Below, piece by piece: positions 49,104 through 57,775 of a stretch of DNA of 64,000 nt (positions within the stretch are counted from its first letter, which is position 1; each line of letters opens with the position of its first letter). Made by a program: the position numbers and the translations under genes. Location of the stretch: contig CAWJJG010000005.1 of NCBI GenBank assembly GCA_963843085.1, positions 62,001-126,000 of the forward strand, read 5' to 3'. Below the pieces are notes generated by a model, which did not search any database, was not told the DNA's origin, and was given only the letters and a program-made list of their open reading frames with translations. The DNA is from DASUPK01 sp963843085 (GTDB lineage Bacteria; Actinomycetota; Thermoleophilia; Solirubrobacterales; 70-9).

Positions 49104-51206
49104 GCTATGTCCGAAGCGAACGTCCGGGAGGACACGGTCGGCCCAGCGCGGCAGGTACCAGGCCCATGGGCCCAACAGCCTGAGCAGAACCGGCATCAGC
49201 AAGAGGCGGATCAGCATCGCGTCGAGCAGGACCGCGATCCCCAGGATCAATCCCATCTCCTTCGGCGGGAGCGGCCCGGAGAGGGCGAAGGTGAAGAACA
49301 CGGCCACCATCACGGCGCCGGCGGCGAAGATCACGCGTCCCGAATGGGCGAGGCCACCGATCATCGCTTCCTTCGCGTCGTGCGTCCGGTCCCAGTGCTC
49401 CTTCGCGGAGGAGAGCAGGAACACGGTGTAGTCCATCGAGATCGCGAAGATCATCGCGAAGAAGAAGACCGGCCCCCAGGCGTCGAGGAACCCCTGCGGT
49501 TCGAAGCCGAGCAACGAGTGGAGGGCCCCGTCCTGGAAGATCCACTTCGCCACGCCGAACGCGGCGCCGGTGGCGAGCAGGTTCGTGACGACGCCCGCGG
49601 CCGCGATCAGCGGTGCCTGCAGGGCGAAGAGCAGAAGCACGAACCCCAGGCTGAGGACCACGCCGATCACCAGAGGCGTCTTCCCGGTGAGCGCAGCCGC
49701 GAGGTCGTGGTTCTCGGCGACCGCGCCGCCGACCACCGTCTTGGAAGGGAGCTCGGTGCGGAGGCGGTCGATCGTCGCGCTCACGGCGGAGCTCGAGGGA
49801 TCCTGCTTCGGGATCGCATAGATCAGGGCGAAATCGCCCGACCGCTGTGCGGGCAGCACCTGGGCGATACCGGGATCGCGCTGTGCGACCGCGGCGGCCG
49901 CTCCGGCCTCAGATGCCGGCGCGACGAGCTGGAGCGGCCCGGTCGCGCCGGGACCGAACGCGGCCTGCACCTGGCCGTAGCCGACTCGCGAGGAGTCACC
50001 GGGCGGAACGACCTTGATCGAAGGCATCGCCGTGTGGAGTGCGAGCACCGGCAGCGTGAGGGCGACCAGGGCCACCAGGGCCGGGACCCCGTAGCGAAGG
50101 GGATGGCGCCAGATGCGCTCGCCCCACGCCGCGAAGCGCGGCGAGCGGTGCTCGCCGGAGTGCGCCCACGGGAGCGCGAGCTTGTCCACCCGGGGACCCA
50201 GCTTCGCGAGCACCGCCGGCAGCAGGGTCAATGTCGCGGCGAGCACGAAGACGACGGCCAGCATGATCCCGACGCTGACGGAGCGGAAGGCAGGGCTCGG
50301 CACCAGCAGCACGGCGCTCAGCGAGATCAGAACGGTCAGGGCGGAGAAGACCACGGCCTTGCCCGCGGTGTCCATGGTCTGGGCGACCGCCTCCTCGGCC
50401 GGCAACCCGGACCCGAAGAACGCTCCGCGGAAGCGATAGACGACGAAGAGCGCATAGTCGATGCCCAGCGCGAGGGCGAACATCAGCGCGAAGTTCATGG
50501 CCCAGATGGAGATCGGCAGGACCTGCGCGCCGAGGTACAGCGAGCCGGCGGCTGCGATCAGGCCGACCATGGTCAGCATCAGCGGGAGACCGGCGGCGAC
50601 CAGCGAGCCGAAGGCGATCAGCATGATCGCCAGGGTCACGGGCCAGGAGATCACCTCTGAGCGCAGCATCGCGCTCTTGTTGGCGGCGTTGAAGTCGGAC
50701 CACATTCCGGGCGCGCCGGTCAGCTGGACCTGCGTGCCGTCATGACCGAGGGAGGCCAGCGGCCCCTTGAGACGCTCCGCCGCTGCGACCATGGCGTTCG
50801 CGTCCTTGGCGGCGCCGGCCTGCACGATGGCGGTGTGGCCGTCGGGGGAGATCGAGACGCCCGGCCGCGGAGCGACCACGGATCGCACCGCGGAGTCCGA
50901 GCGCAGCTTCCCCTCGACCGCGGCGACCGCGGTGTCGAAGTTCGGGTCGCCGCTGGCGGACGCCGGCGAGTGAACCACGACCATCAGGCCGTAGCTGGAG
51001 AGCCCCTGGAAGTTGCGGTCGATGAGATGGCGCGCCTGGACCGACTCGGACCCGCTCGCCTCCCAGCCCGCGCCCGAGAGCGCCTTCTCCACCCGTGGCG
51101 CAAGGAAGCCGAGGCCAAGCGCGATCACGGCCCAGCCGATCATCACCACCCGGAAATGGGTGGCGGTGTAGCGCCCCAGCCTGCCGATCGGACCGACTTC
51201 GGTCAT
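49050..51206 (-). CDS. MmpL/RND-family lipid transporter
   Basis: A 718-residue MmpL-type RND protein. TATHFRVVMIGWAVIALGLGF is the first span; a large external loop follows (~40-165), then a cluster of spans with FALMFALALGIDYALFVVYRF (the charged GxxxDY motif), AVVFSALTVLISL, a second external domain (~360-510), and a matching second cluster with FAMIFAISMDYTVFLLS. Such carriers export lipids or lipoconjugates with the proton gradient. It overlaps the DUF2892 gene by four bases. The tail of ~20 residues comes from the repeat sequence and is unlikely to matter. Confidence 0.92.
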   Translation of the reverse strand: MTEVGPIGRLGRYTATHFRVVMIGWAVIALGLGFLAPRVEKALSGAGWEASGSESVQARHLIDRNFQGLSSYGLMVVVHSPASASGDPNFDTAVAAVEGKLRSDSAVRSVVAPRPGVSISPDGHTAIVQAGAAKDANAMVAAAERLKGPLASLGHDGTQVQLTGAPGMWSDFNAANKSAMLRSEVISWPVTLAIMLIAFGSLVAAGLPLMLTMVGLIAAAGSLYLGAQVLPISIWAMNFALMFALALGIDYALFVVYRFRGAFFGSGLPAEEAVAQTMDTAGKAVVFSALTVLISLSAVLLVPSPAFRSVSVGIMLAVVFVLAATLTLLPAVLAKLGPRVDKLALPWAHSGEHRSPRFAAWGERIWRHPLRYGVPALVALVALTLPVLALHTAMPSIKVVPPGDSSRVGYGQVQAAFGPGATGPLQLVAPASEAGAAAAVAQRDPGIAQVLPAQRSGDFALIYAIPKQDPSSSAVSATIDRLRTELPSKTVVGGAVAENHDLAAALTGKTPLVIGVVLSLGFVLLLFALQAPLIAAAGVVTNLLATGAAFGVAKWIFQDGALHSLLGFEPQGFLDAWGPVFFFAMIFAISMDYTVFLLSSAKEHWDRTHDAKEAMIGGLAHSGRVIFAAGAVMVAVFFTFALSGPLPPKEMGLILGIAVLLDAMLIRLLLMPVLLRLLGPWAWYLPRWADRVLPDVRFGHSGHQAAPLPERRPKAVAT

Positions 51207-51427
51207 CGGGGCGCCGGGTAGACGGCCGAGTCGAGGTGCAGCATCCGCCTCAACATGTACGAGGCCGGGCAGACGCCCATCAGGACGTAGAGCCAGAGGT
51301 TCACGCCGACGAACGCGGCCAGCAGCAGGAACCAGGGCGAGACGAGCGCGACCAGCGCGACGCTGATCAGGATGACCGTGCCGGCCATCGCAAAGAGGGC
51401 TCGTTCGAGTGGCCACCGTGAATTCAC
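51203..51427 (-). CDS. DUF2892 (YgaP-like) small membrane protein
   Basis: A 74-residue two-span protein: RALFAMAGTVILISVALVALV and LLLAAFVGVNLWLYVLMGVCPASYMLRRM. GVCPAS with one cysteine is the motif of DUF2892, the membrane part of YgaP-type rhodaneses. It overlaps both the upstream ArsR gene and the downstream MmpL gene by four bases (GTGA, ATGA), so the three are one translational unit. Confidence 0.85.
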   Translation of the reverse strand: MNSRWPLERALFAMAGTVILISVALVALVSPWFLLLAAFVGVNLWLYVLMGVCPASYMLRRMLHLDSAVYPAPR

Positions 51428-51777
51428 CGGCCACCGCCTTCCAACAGGGCATCGAGCTCATCCGTTCGACGGCGAAGGCCATCGCAGACTGCATCGCAGA
51501 GGGCGAACATCGACGGGTCCGCAAGCGAGTAGAAGGAGTAGTTGCCTTGCTTCTCGCGCGCCACGATGCCGGCGCGCAGCAGGACGCCGAGGTGCTGGGA
51601 GACGTTCTGCTGCGAGGCCCCGGTCGCTTCCTGGAGCTCGCCGACCGTCGCCTCACCCTCGTACATCGCGTCCATCAGCCTGATCCGCATCGGCTCGCCC
51701 AGCACCCTGAAGCGCTCGGCGATCAAGTCGATCAGCGGAAGAGGGAGCGGATGGGAGATCTTCGTCTTCGTCGCCAC
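51424..51777 (-). CDS. ArsR-family transcriptional regulator
   Basis: A 117-residue winged-helix repressor: ERFRVLGEPMRIRLMDAMY, the recognition helix in EATGASQQNVSQHLGVLLRAG, and the wing KQGNYSFYSL. After the wing is FALCDAVCDGL, with two cysteines four residues apart. No N-terminal ELCVCD metal site is present, so a thiol or persulfide sensor of the BigR/SqrR sort is one option. GTG 51777 is chosen because TACGGT ends six bases upstream (leaderless); TTG 51795 would overlap the operator. It is the first gene of the ArsR-DUF2892-MmpL operon. Confidence 0.88.
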   Translation of the reverse strand: MATKTKISHPLPLPLIDLIAERFRVLGEPMRIRLMDAMYEGEATVGELQEATGASQQNVSQHLGVLLRAGIVAREKQGNYSFYSLADPSMFALCDAVCDGLRRRTDELDALLEGGGR

Positions 51778-51783
51778 GTGGAC

Positions 51784-51810
51784 ACCGTAGCACAATTACA
51801 CGCTTGTGTA
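51784..51810 (-). promoter_or_regulatory. Promoter and operator of the ArsR operon
   Basis: TACGGT (minus strand 51789 to 51784) is a -10 six bases before GTG 51777. TACAC-GCTT-GTGTA at 51797-51810 is a perfect inverted repeat immediately upstream, in the -35/spacer position, where an ArsR dimer could shut off its own operon. Confidence 0.5.
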
Positions 51811-51852
51811 TCGGTGACGAAGGACACAGACCCGCCTCCCAGGAAGGGCAGA

Positions 51853-51956
51853 CGGCTTCGCCATCAGGTCGCCGTGGCAGCGATCGACAGGCTTCGCCAT
51901 CAGTCGCGGGGTACCGTCGCCGGACCCCGATCAAGCGCGGCCGCAAGCGGCCGCGC
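51853..51956. repeat. 3'-end repeat, rearranged copy 3
   Basis: GGCTTCGCCATCAGGTCGC appears at about 51854 and AGGCTTCGCCATCAGTCGC at 51889. A perfect palindrome of 10-bp arms, GCGCGGCCGC (51935-51944) and GCGGCCGCGC (51947-51956), follows. This is the same sequence family as copies 1 and 2, here with a duplicated left end. It lies between two minus-strand genes and can terminate the peptidase transcript. Confidence 0.65.
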
Positions 51957-51967
51957 AAATAGACCGG

Positions 51968-53158
51968 CTAGTACCCCGCTGGATGCCGAGCGACGAAGTC
52001 GGCCGTGTTCTCGTTCAGCGCGGTCGACCAGCGCGGGCCGTCGGAGCCATTGCCGGCGGTGTCCCAGCGCAGGCCGGCGATCATCGCCCAAGCGTGGCCG
52101 CTGTTGGCGAAGACGGTGATCCAGTTGCCCGCGCCGGGTGACCCCCAGACCTCGAGCCCGGTCGAGTCGAGCGGGCTGGAGAGGAAACCGCCGCCGTGCA
52201 GAGCGAAGCTGACCGCTCCAGAGCAGTCGTAGCCGCTCGAGGTGAACGAGCCGTGTCCCCCACCCCATATATAGGGAAGGTTGTCGATCTGGTTGGCGGC
52301 CTCGATCGCGGCGCGAACGGCGAGGGGGGCGTTGGACGGCGGGATGGCATCCCCGTTGGAGTCGATCGTCGCCCGTCCGGCCGGCGCCGGGATGTGGGAG
52401 ATGTCGAGTTGAATCTGGCGTTCCTTGGAGAGGAGCGCGTTGAGGACGCCCTGGCGAGCGTTGCGAGCGGAGACGAGCTGCGACTGCTGCGCCTGGATCT
52501 GCGCGTGCTGGGCGGCGATCTGTCGCTCCTTGGCGGCGACGGCGTCGCGGGCCGTCTGGATCTGGTCGTGGGTGGCCTGAAGCTGGGTGACCAGCGCTGT
52601 GATCTGATCGCGCAGGCCACGAACGCGCGAGACGACCTCGTTGTCGTAGTGCTGGATGTGGTCGACGTACTCCTTGCGGGTGAGCAGATCCGACCAGCTG
52701 GCCGAACGCATGATCACCGCGGTGATGTCCGGGTCGTTCGACTTGTACATCTCGACGAGCAGCTGCTCCAGGGAGCCGACGGCCTTCTGCAGCTTCGCGC
52801 GGACCCGGCGCAGCTCCGCCTTCTCGGCGTTGAGCTCCGCGGTCGCCTTGTCGAGCTCGGCCTGCTTCTGATCGAGCTGCGCCTGGGCGGCGGCCTGCGC
52901 CTGCCGCAGGTGGGACTCCTCGCCGATCAGCTCATCGACACGCTGGTTCATCGCGTCGATCTGGCTCTGCAGCGAGCCCGAGCTGGACTGGATGCGGCTG
53001 AGCTCGCTCTGCTTCTGGGCCATCTTGGACGCCGGATCGCCGAGCGCGCTCTGGCCGACGACGACGCCGACCATGACGAGCGCGACGAACGCGATCAGCG
53101 AGAGCACGGCCATCCGGCCGGGGCGGGTCGTTCTCGGTCTATCCGTACGAGTCGGCAT
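51968..53158 (-). CDS. Secreted NlpC/P60-type cell-wall hydrolase with coiled coil
   Basis: The 396-residue protein has an N-terminal span or signal (AVLSLIAFVALVMVGVVVGQ, ~16-36), a long coiled coil (~45-265, rich in Gln/Glu/Ala with heptad pattern), a short linker, and an NlpC/P60 domain (~285-396). The domain has YDCSGAVSFALHG (Cys nucleophile) and NSGHAWAMIAGLRWD (His). Such proteins cleave peptide stems in peptidoglycan at division sites, and the coiled coil mediates targeting or autoinhibition. ATG 53158 is preceded by a -35/-10 pair at 53204-53232. Gene 3' end is followed by repeat copy 3. Confidence 0.9.
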   Translation of the reverse strand: MPTRTDRPRTTRPGRMAVLSLIAFVALVMVGVVVGQSALGDPASKMAQKQSELSRIQSSSGSLQSQIDAMNQRVDELIGEESHLRQAQAAAQAQLDQKQAELDKATAELNAEKAELRRVRAKLQKAVGSLEQLLVEMYKSNDPDITAVIMRSASWSDLLTRKEYVDHIQHYDNEVVSRVRGLRDQITALVTQLQATHDQIQTARDAVAAKERQIAAQHAQIQAQQSQLVSARNARQGVLNALLSKERQIQLDISHIPAPAGRATIDSNGDAIPPSNAPLAVRAAIEAANQIDNLPYIWGGGHGSFTSSGYDCSGAVSFALHGGGFLSSPLDSTGLEVWGSPGAGNWITVFANSGHAWAMIAGLRWDTAGNGSDGPRWSTALNENTADFVARHPAGY

Positions 53159-53203
53159 CGGCAGCGCGGCGCCGCGGACCCTGCAAGCCCGGCGGCAGTG
53201 GCC

Positions 53204-53232
53204 AGGCTAGAGCTTCGGCCCCGAATTGTCAG
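53204..53232 (-). promoter_or_regulatory. Probable promoter of the cell-wall hydrolase
   Basis: On the minus strand CTGACA (53232 to 53227) and TAGCCT (53209 to 53204) are separated by 17 bases, one mismatch from TTGACA and matching TANNNT. The predicted transcript starts about 39 bases before ATG 53158. Confidence 0.45.
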
Positions 53233-53284
53233 CAGTTGCTAACACGCGTGCAAGATCCCTTGCGCTTGAAGGACCGGGCAGGGA

Positions 53285-54349
53285 TCAGGAATGCCCCGCC
53301 CACTCGAAGTCCGGAACGCTGGTCGTGAACGCGTCGAGAACCGAGGCGTCGAAGTGCTTTCCGCGGCCCTCAGACATGATCTCCAGGGCCCGCTCGATCG
53401 GCATCGCCTCGCGGTAGGGACGGTCGCGGGTGAGGGCGTCGAAGACGTCGGCCACGGCGGCAATCCGCCCTTCGATCGGGATTTCGTCTCCCCGCACCCC
53501 GCGCGGGTAGCCGCTGCCGTCGACCTTCTCGTGGTGCGTCCAGGCGATCGATTCCGCGAGCTGAAGCAGGGGCGATTCCGAGCCCTGCAGCATCTTCCGC
53601 CCGATCTCGGCGTGGGTCTCCATCTGCACTCGCTCGTCCGGGGTGAGCGGTCCCGTCTTCAGCAGGATGTGGTCGGGAACGGCGATCTTGCCGATGTCAT
53701 GCATCTGCGCCGCCAGCGCGATGGTGTCGCAGAGCTCCGCCGACAGGGAAAGGCGCCGGCAGAGCTCCTCGCAGTAGGCGCCCATCCGGGAGAGGTGGTG
53801 GCCCGTGACCTGGTCGCGCATCTCCACGGCGAGGCTGAGCCTATGGACGGTCTCCAGGCGGGAGCGCTCCAGCGACTCCTCGGAGCGGCGCAACAGCTGC
53901 CGCACGCGCTCGGTCTCCAGGCTCTTCATCGCGATGTCCTGCTCGAGCTCCCGCTGGAAGGCCCTGTTCCGGGCCTCGAGCTCGCGTCGCCGCAGCGCGT
54001 TGCTCACCGTGATCAGCAGGTCGCCGCGCCGGTAGGGCTTCACCAGGTAGCCGTAGGCACCCATCTCGAAGGCGCTGGCCGCAAGCTCGGGGCTGTCCTC
54101 GCCGGTGACCATCACCACGGCGATCTCGTTGTCGTCCTGGGAGAGGATTCGTTGCACGAGCTCCATCCCCGACTCTCCCGGCAGGTTGATGTCGGAGAGC
54201 AGCAGGTCGACGACACCGAGCAGCTTGGTGCGAGCCTCGGTGGTGTCGGCGGCCAGCTGGATCTCGTACTGCGGCTCCAGGATCCGGCCGGCAATCGCCC
54301 GGGCCGCCGGCTCGTCGTCCAGAACGAGGATCGAGGGCCTCTCCGTCAC
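53285..54349 (-). CDS. Response regulator with HD-GYP cyclic-di-GMP phosphodiesterase domain
   Basis: A 354-residue RpfG-like protein. The receiver (~5-125) has LVLDDEPAARAI, the phospho-acceptor in LLLSDINLPGESG, and LVKPYRRGDL. After a coiled linker comes HD-GYP (~170-340) with MHDIGKIAVPDHIL and HHEKVDGSGYPRGVRGDEIP. Both the HD metal ligands and the GYP triplet are intact, so it should cleave c-di-GMP when phosphorylated. GTG 54349 overlaps the stop of the hybrid kinase gene (GTGA), so the two form a signalling pair. Confidence 0.93.
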   Translation of the reverse strand: MTERPSILVLDDEPAARAIAGRILEPQYEIQLAADTTEARTKLLGVVDLLLSDINLPGESGMELVQRILSQDDNEIAVVMVTGEDSPELAASAFEMGAYGYLVKPYRRGDLLITVSNALRRRELEARNRAFQRELEQDIAMKSLETERVRQLLRRSEESLERSRLETVHRLSLAVEMRDQVTGHHLSRMGAYCEELCRRLSLSAELCDTIALAAQMHDIGKIAVPDHILLKTGPLTPDERVQMETHAEIGRKMLQGSESPLLQLAESIAWTHHEKVDGSGYPRGVRGDEIPIEGRIAAVADVFDALTRDRPYREAMPIERALEIMSEGRGKHFDASVLDAFTTSVPDFEWAGHS

Positions 54350-56010
54350 CGCGTATCGGTTTCGTCGAGGAGCTGGCGAACCTGGCCGAGCAGGGCGGAC
54401 CCCGAGAACGGCTTCTCGAGGAGCGGCACCTGTTCGACGATGCGGCGATCCTCGTCGATCATGGGCGTCGTGTAGCCGGACATCATCAGGACGGGAAGCT
54501 CCGGGGCGATCGCGTGGGCCGCCTTGACGAGCTCGACTCCGCGCATCTCGGGCATCACCACGTCGGTCAGCAGCAGGTCGTACGGGGGCCCTCCGTTGTC
54601 CAGCAACCCGAGCGCCTCCCTGCCGCGGCCGACCGCGCTGACCTCGTAGCCCGCTCGGGTGAGGATGCGCTCGGTCAGGGTCCTGACGGCGTCCTCGTCC
54701 TCGACGACCAGGATGCGCTCCCCGCCCCCCGCGGGCCCCTCCGAGACGTTTCCGTTCTGGGCGGCGAGGGCCGCGGCGTCGACGGCGGGGAGGTGGACCT
54801 TGAAGGACGTTCCCTCGCCGAGCTCGGAGTAGATGCTGATCGCGCCGCCGCTGCCTCGAACGATCCCGTAGACCGTCGCCAGCCCGATGCCGGTCCCCTC
54901 CCCCTTCGGCTTGGTCGTGAAGAATGGCTCGAACACCCGGGCCCGTGTCTCCTCATCCATGCCGATGCCGGTGTCCGAAACGGTCAGGCGGACGTAGCGG
55001 CCGGGGGTCAGGTCAGGGTTGCGGTCGAGGAAGTCCGCATCGACCTCGACCTCCGCGGTCTCGATCCGCAGGCGGCCACCGGACGGCATCGCGTCGCGTG
55101 CGTTCAGGGACAGGTTGACCAGCACCTGCTCGAGCTGACCCGGGTCCGCCAGTACCGGGGGCAGGTCCTTGCCGAAGCTGACGGTGAAGTCGACGTGCTC
55201 ACCGAGCGTGCGCCGAAGCAGCCTCTCCATCTCCCGCACGCTGTCGTTGAGGTTGATCGGCTCTGGCTTGACGACGTCGCGGCGACTGAACGTGAGCAAT
55301 TGCCGGGTGAGCTGCGTCGCCCGCTCCGCGGCGCGTCTGATCTCAATGACGTCCCCATAGGCGGGGGAGTCCGTCCCAATCTCCTCGGCGACGAAGTCGG
55401 CGTAGTTGAGGACCACGCCGAGCAGGTTGTTGAAGTCATGGGCGACACCCCCCGCGAGCTGCCCGATGCTCTCCAGCCGGCTCGCCTGATCCTGCCGCCT
55501 CTCCCGCTCCATCTGCGCGAGCAGCGCCTGCTTCTCGCGCTCCATCTCCACCCGCTCGCTCAGGTCCCGGACTGCGGCGACGGCCACCAGGTTGCCTCCC
55601 AGATGGAGCGACGAGAGCGAGATCTCCGCCAGGAACTCCGATCCGTCGCTGCGCAGTCCGTAGAGCTCCAGGCCGGCTCCCATCGGACGCGTGCGCGGGT
55701 CTTCGAAGTACTCATCCCGGTTGACGACGTGCTGCCCCCGGAAGCGCTCCGGCATCAGGATCTCGATGGGCCGGCCGATCAGCTCCTCCCGCGAATAGCC
55801 GAAGAGCTGCTCCGTCTGCCGGTTCACCATCGCGATCGCCCCCCGCTGGTCCACGGTGACCTTCGCATCGGGAGAGAACTCGAGGAACCTCTCGAAGAGG
55901 GCGAAATCGGCGTCGCTTCGCCCTTCCCCTTCCGCCGCTCTGCCCCCCTCGCCGGCGCCGCTGTCGGGACGACGAGACTCCACGCCTTCTCCTCTCCGGG
56001 ACCGGATCAC
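54346..56010 (-). CDS. PAS hybrid histidine kinase with C-terminal receiver
   Basis: The 554-residue protein has a hydrophilic N-terminus, a PAS domain (~35-155, FSPDAKVTVDQRGAIAMVN, FGYSREELIG), a histidine kinase with GGVAHDFNNLLGVV (HisKA of the NtrB-like HDFNN type), and ATPase motifs NLSLNARDAMP, DTGIGMD and GEGTGIGLATVYG. A receiver domain ends it (~435-550, LLLTDVVMPEMRG). No membrane span is seen, so sensing is cytoplasmic. It should phosphorylate its own receiver and the HD-GYP protein encoded directly downstream. GTG 56010 is used; GTG 55983 is possible. Confidence 0.9.
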   Translation of the reverse strand: MIRSRRGEGVESRRPDSGAGEGGRAAEGEGRSDADFALFERFLEFSPDAKVTVDQRGAIAMVNRQTEQLFGYSREELIGRPIEILMPERFRGQHVVNRDEYFEDPRTRPMGAGLELYGLRSDGSEFLAEISLSSLHLGGNLVAVAAVRDLSERVEMEREKQALLAQMERERRQDQASRLESIGQLAGGVAHDFNNLLGVVLNYADFVAEEIGTDSPAYGDVIEIRRAAERATQLTRQLLTFSRRDVVKPEPINLNDSVREMERLLRRTLGEHVDFTVSFGKDLPPVLADPGQLEQVLVNLSLNARDAMPSGGRLRIETAEVEVDADFLDRNPDLTPGRYVRLTVSDTGIGMDEETRARVFEPFFTTKPKGEGTGIGLATVYGIVRGSGGAISIYSELGEGTSFKVHLPAVDAAALAAQNGNVSEGPAGGGERILVVEDEDAVRTLTERILTRAGYEVSAVGRGREALGLLDNGGPPYDLLLTDVVMPEMRGVELVKAAHAIAPELPVLMMSGYTTPMIDEDRRIVEQVPLLEKPFSGSALLGQVRQLLDETDTR

Positions 56011-56107
56011 GCCCCCCGGTGGATGTTCAAACCGTACGCCCCGGGCGCGCCATCGTCAATAGTGGTGGACACCTTTAGAACAGACGTCCAGTCGCAGACC
56101 CGGTCCG

Positions 56108-56113
56108 TACGAT
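56108..56113 (+). promoter_or_regulatory. -10 element for leaderless ATG 56121
   Basis: TACGAT ends seven bases before ATG 56121. The earlier in-frame ATG 56112 overlaps this hexamer, so 56121 is the better start. Confidence 0.4.
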
Positions 56114-56120
56114 GCCCTCC

Positions 56121-57023
56121 ATGGCGGAAGAGCTCTGTGACGTCGGACGAGGGGTGACGCTCTGCTACGAGAGCTTCGGTGACCCGGACGACACGCCGAT
56201 CCTCCTGATCATGGGCCTGGCGACCCAGATGATCGCCTGGCCCGAGGACTTCTGCGCGGCGCTGGCCGAACGTGGCTTCCACGTCGTCCGCTTCGACAAC
56301 CGCGACATCGGCCGCTCGACCCATTTCGACTTTCGCCCCCCGAGCCTGGTTCAGATGCTTCGCCGGCGGGTCGGCCCGGAGCAGTACACGCTCTCCGACA
56401 TGGCCGAGGACACCGCGGTGCTGATGCGGAAGCTCGAGATCTCGCCGTCGCACGTGGTCGGGGCTTCGATGGGCGGGATGATCGGGCAGATGCTGGCCGC
56501 GGAGCATCCCGAGGCCGTCCGCTCACTGACCTCGATCATGTCGACGACGGGCAACCGCTGGCGCGGGCAGCCCGCCCCCTCGGTCTACCGCTACCTGCTC
56601 CGCCCTCCACCACACGACCGAGAGGGCTACGTCGAGCGGGCCGCGGAGGTCTTCGGGCTCGTCGGGTCGACAGGGTTCCCACGGGACGAGCAGTATGTTC
56701 GCGAGCGGGCGGGCCGCAGCTACGACCGCGGTTTCGACGCGAGGGCGGGCGGCCGGCAGCTGGGTGCGGTCATCGCCTCGGGCGATCGCACCCGCGAGCT
56801 GGCGCGCATCAAGGCCCCCACGCTGGTGATTCACGGAACCGTGGACAAGCTGATCCGCCCCTCAGGCGGCCGGGCCACCGCGAAGGCGATCCCGGGCGCC
56901 CGCCTGATGATGATCGAGGGCATGGGACACGACCTGCCCCGCGCCGTCTGGCCCCGGATCGTCGACGCTGTCGCCGAGCATGCGCGAGCCGCCGACGGCG
57001 CGAAAGCGCGAGCGGCAGCCTAG
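56121..57023 (+). CDS. Alpha/beta-hydrolase
   Basis: A 300-residue alpha/beta-hydrolase: PILLIMGLATQMIAWPEDF (the oxyanion-hole GLA loop in place of HGxP), VVGASMGGMIGQMLAAEHPE (nucleophile elbow GxSxG), TLVIHGTVDKLI (Asp), and GMGHDLPRAVW (His). The full catalytic triad is present. Family members include esterases, epoxide hydrolases and haloperoxidase-like enzymes, so the substrate is open. ATG 56121 is chosen from the leaderless -10. Its stop overlaps the end of the convergent thioesterase gene by four bases. Confidence 0.88.
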   Translation: MAEELCDVGRGVTLCYESFGDPDDTPILLIMGLATQMIAWPEDFCAALAERGFHVVRFDNRDIGRSTHFDFRPPSLVQMLRRRVGPEQYTLSDMAEDTAVLMRKLEISPSHVVGASMGGMIGQMLAAEHPEAVRSLTSIMSTTGNRWRGQPAPSVYRYLLRPPPHDREGYVERAAEVFGLVGSTGFPRDEQYVRERAGRSYDRGFDARAGGRQLGAVIASGDRTRELARIKAPTLVIHGTVDKLIRPSGGRATAKAIPGARLMMIEGMGHDLPRAVWPRIVDAVAEHARAADGAKARAAA

Positions 57024-57775
57024 GCGCGCAGCAGCGAGGCGTGGACGGTGCCGTCCGCGCTCGCGATCCACATCGACGAATCCTGCCGCAGCACCTCCAC
57101 CTCGCCCGGCATCGCCGGGTCGCGATATTCGATCTCGACGTCAATCGATTCGAGGTCGGGGCCTGCGGCGAGCTTCTCGTCCAGCGGGGTCCAGTAGTGC
57201 GAGTTGTTGATGTGCGCAGCGGGGTCGACCTCCACCGCACGGAAGTGCCAAGTCGAGCGCTCGACGTCCGCCGGTGGACCGGGATGTCGCACCCGGACGT
57301 TCGCGTCGCGCCCGGCGGCGCTCTCCTTGTAGACCGCGAGGAAATCCGGAGGAAAGCGCATCGGCCGGCCGCGCTCGGGATCGAGGCAGACCCAGACGGA
57401 GACCGTCTCGACGGAGGCGTTCTCGCCTTCGATCGAGGTGCGCCGCTCCGCGGAGAAGCGTCCGATGCCGCTGCAGAACGTCCGCACCCTCAGGTCCTCA
57501 CCGAAGCGCGGAAAGCCCGCGACCCGCATCCGTGTGCGACGCACGATCCAGGCGCCCCTTCCCTCGAACCCGGCGTCGACCAGGTCGGAGTAGGCGACGT
57601 CCTGCAGCCAGCGGGCCATCGCGTCCAGGCGGCAGCGCCCGGTTGCGCCCGAGTCTGCGATGCCGGGGCGCATCTCCTCCTCGTAGGACCGGCCTCCGGG
57701 CCGATCGACCAGTTCCGTGAGCTCCGCTACTTGAGCTCCTCGAGCGAGTCGCGCAGGCGGTCGAGCATCGACCAC
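57020..57775 (-). CDS. Acyl-ACP thioesterase-like hotdog protein
   Basis: A tandem hotdog-fold protein of plant FatA/FatB-like type: RLDAMARWLQDVAYSDLVDAGFEGRGAWIVRR in the first half and AVEVDPAAHINNSHYWTPL near ~190 in the second. The Asn/His pair in INNSHYW corresponds to the catalytic region of FatA-type enzymes. It would release fatty acids from ACP. The start is uncertain: homologous sequence begins upstream of ATG 57673, the ELVDRPGG segment has no ATG or GTG near it, and GTG 57775 overlaps the WS/DGAT gene by 49 bases. CTG 57712 after CGGAGC is another option. Confidence 0.78.
   Translation of the reverse strand: MVDARPPARLARGAQVAELTELVDRPGGRSYEEEMRPGIADSGATGRCRLDAMARWLQDVAYSDLVDAGFEGRGAWIVRRTRMRVAGFPRFGEDLRVRTFCSGIGRFSAERRTSIEGENASVETVSVWVCLDPERGRPMRFPPDFLAVYKESAAGRDANVRVRHPGPPADVERSTWHFRAVEVDPAAHINNSHYWTPLDEKLAAGPDLESIDVEIEYRDPAMPGEVEVLRQDSSMWIASADGTVHASLLRA

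Noticed and set aside
56006..56507. Minus-strand frame across the 5' part of the alpha/beta hydrolase
   Set aside because: No domain, overlaps the clear hydrolase frame and the divergent promoter; a GC shadow.
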